From NCBI GenBank assembly GCA_004356175.1, contig SMXV01000130.1:1-5757 (forward strand): DNA of 5,757 nucleotides, written 5' to 3'. The stretch is from Acidobacteriota bacterium. GTDB taxonomy: Bacteria; Actinomycetota; Acidimicrobiia; Spongiisociales; UBA5794. Shown one piece after another: positions 5,454 through 5,757 of this stretch (positions are counted from its first letter, which is position 1; every line of letters begins with the position of its first letter). A model generated the notes under the pieces. That model was not told the DNA's origin, ran no database searches, and worked only from the letters and a program-made list of their open reading frames with translations. The position numbers and the translations under genes are program-made.

Positions 5454-5757
5454 CTTCAGCTCCGAGATTGTCGATGAGGGCGGCAGCGTCCTTGCTGTCA
5501 TCCAGGAGTCCTTCTGTCAGACTCCTGGTACCTCGCAATGGATTCATCATAGGGACGCGGACGAGGGTCGTTTTCCCAATATCGAAAAGGAGTGAATCCC
5601 AGTTGGCAGCCACTACCGATCCCGGGTAGCGTGACAGGCACTGGCCACGGAACCATGCTCGCGTATTCTCAGGCGGGTTGGTCGAGGCGTGCAACACCTC
5701 ATCTGAAGTAAACAGCTGCCGCACGAGACCCTTGGCGACGAGTCGATTATGGATCCC
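5440..5757 (-). CDS. dop: Dop, Pup deamidase/depupylase (partial, C-terminal 105 residues)
   Basis: This is the C-terminal end of Dop, the carboxylate-amine-ligase-like enzyme that cleaves the isopeptide bond between Pup and its targets and deamidates Pup in species where Pup ends in Gln. The reading frame stays open to the right edge, so the start and the N-terminal catalytic part lie outside the window. What is visible matches the Dop tail as I remember it from Mycobacterium: a PPENTRAWFRG segment, then VAANWDSLLFD, then VRVPMMNPLRGTR. These distinguish Dop from its paralogue PafA, which has its own, different tail in this window. An internal GTG at 5724 could be mistaken for a start, but homology-like sequence continues upstream of it to the edge. 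The TGA stop lies inside the start of pup, giving a 14-base overlap. Catalytic residues cannot be checked here. Confidence 0.93.
   Translation of the reverse strand, partial: GIHNRLVAKGLVRQLFTSDEVLHASTNPPENTRAWFRGQCLSRYPGSVVAANWDSLLFDIGKTTLVRVPMMNPLRGTRSLTEGLLDDSKDAAALIDNLGAEDDRT
5460..5463 (-). promoter_or_regulatory. Ribosome binding site deciding the pup start
   Basis: GGAG on the minus strand sits six bases before the ATG at 5453, inside the last codons of dop. It supports the 61-residue Pup over the 77-residue reading from 5501. Confidence 0.75.

Noticed and set aside
5454..5501. Sixteen-residue N-terminal extension of Pup from an upstream ATG at 5501
   Set aside because: It lies wholly within dop, does not resemble a Pup N-terminus, and the internal ATG has a good Shine-Dalgarno and yields the family length.

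Overview
The window is part of an actinobacterial Pup-proteasome locus. All genes lie on the minus strand, so they read from the right edge to the left. The gene set (dop, pup, prcB, prcA, pafA, pafB, pafC, in that order) is diagnostic of Actinomycetota. The base composition looks intermediate (roughly mid-50s % GC by eye) rather than the very high GC of Streptomyces or Mycobacterium. Together with divergent protein details, this suggests a lineage outside the usual model genera, possibly Acidimicrobiia-like. That placement is inference and cannot be settled here.

Layout, right to left: the C-terminal 105 residues of Dop enter from the right edge (5757-5440). Pup follows (5453-5268), overlapping dop by 14 bases. 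Next come the proteasome beta subunit PrcB (5271-4474) and alpha subunit PrcA (4477-3794), each overlapping its predecessor by 4 bases. A 70-base gap precedes the Pup ligase PafA (3723-2368), and a 41-base gap precedes PafB (2326-1403). PafC (1406-474) overlaps PafB by 4 bases. After a 96-base spacer with a promoter-like sequence comes a small putative zinc-ribbon protein (377-81). Bases 1-80 hold no gene I can support. No gene-free stretch exceeds 300 bases.

How the genes work together: PafA ligates Pup through its C-terminal glutamate to lysines of target proteins. Dop removes Pup and, in species whose Pup ends in Gln, also deamidates it. The ATPase Mpa/ARC, expected beyond the right edge, would unfold pupylated targets into the PrcA/PrcB 20S core. 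PafB and PafC are paired WYL-domain transcription activators which, in mycobacteria, drive a LexA-independent DNA-damage response. Pup here is encoded with a terminal Glu (GGE), so it should be ligation-ready without deamidation.

I see no wholly new system. The points worth a second look are the encoded GGE tail, an Ala rather than Gly before the PrcB catalytic Thr, possible leaderless promoters directly in front of pafA and pafB, and the uncharacterised zinc-ribbon gene at the end of the cluster.
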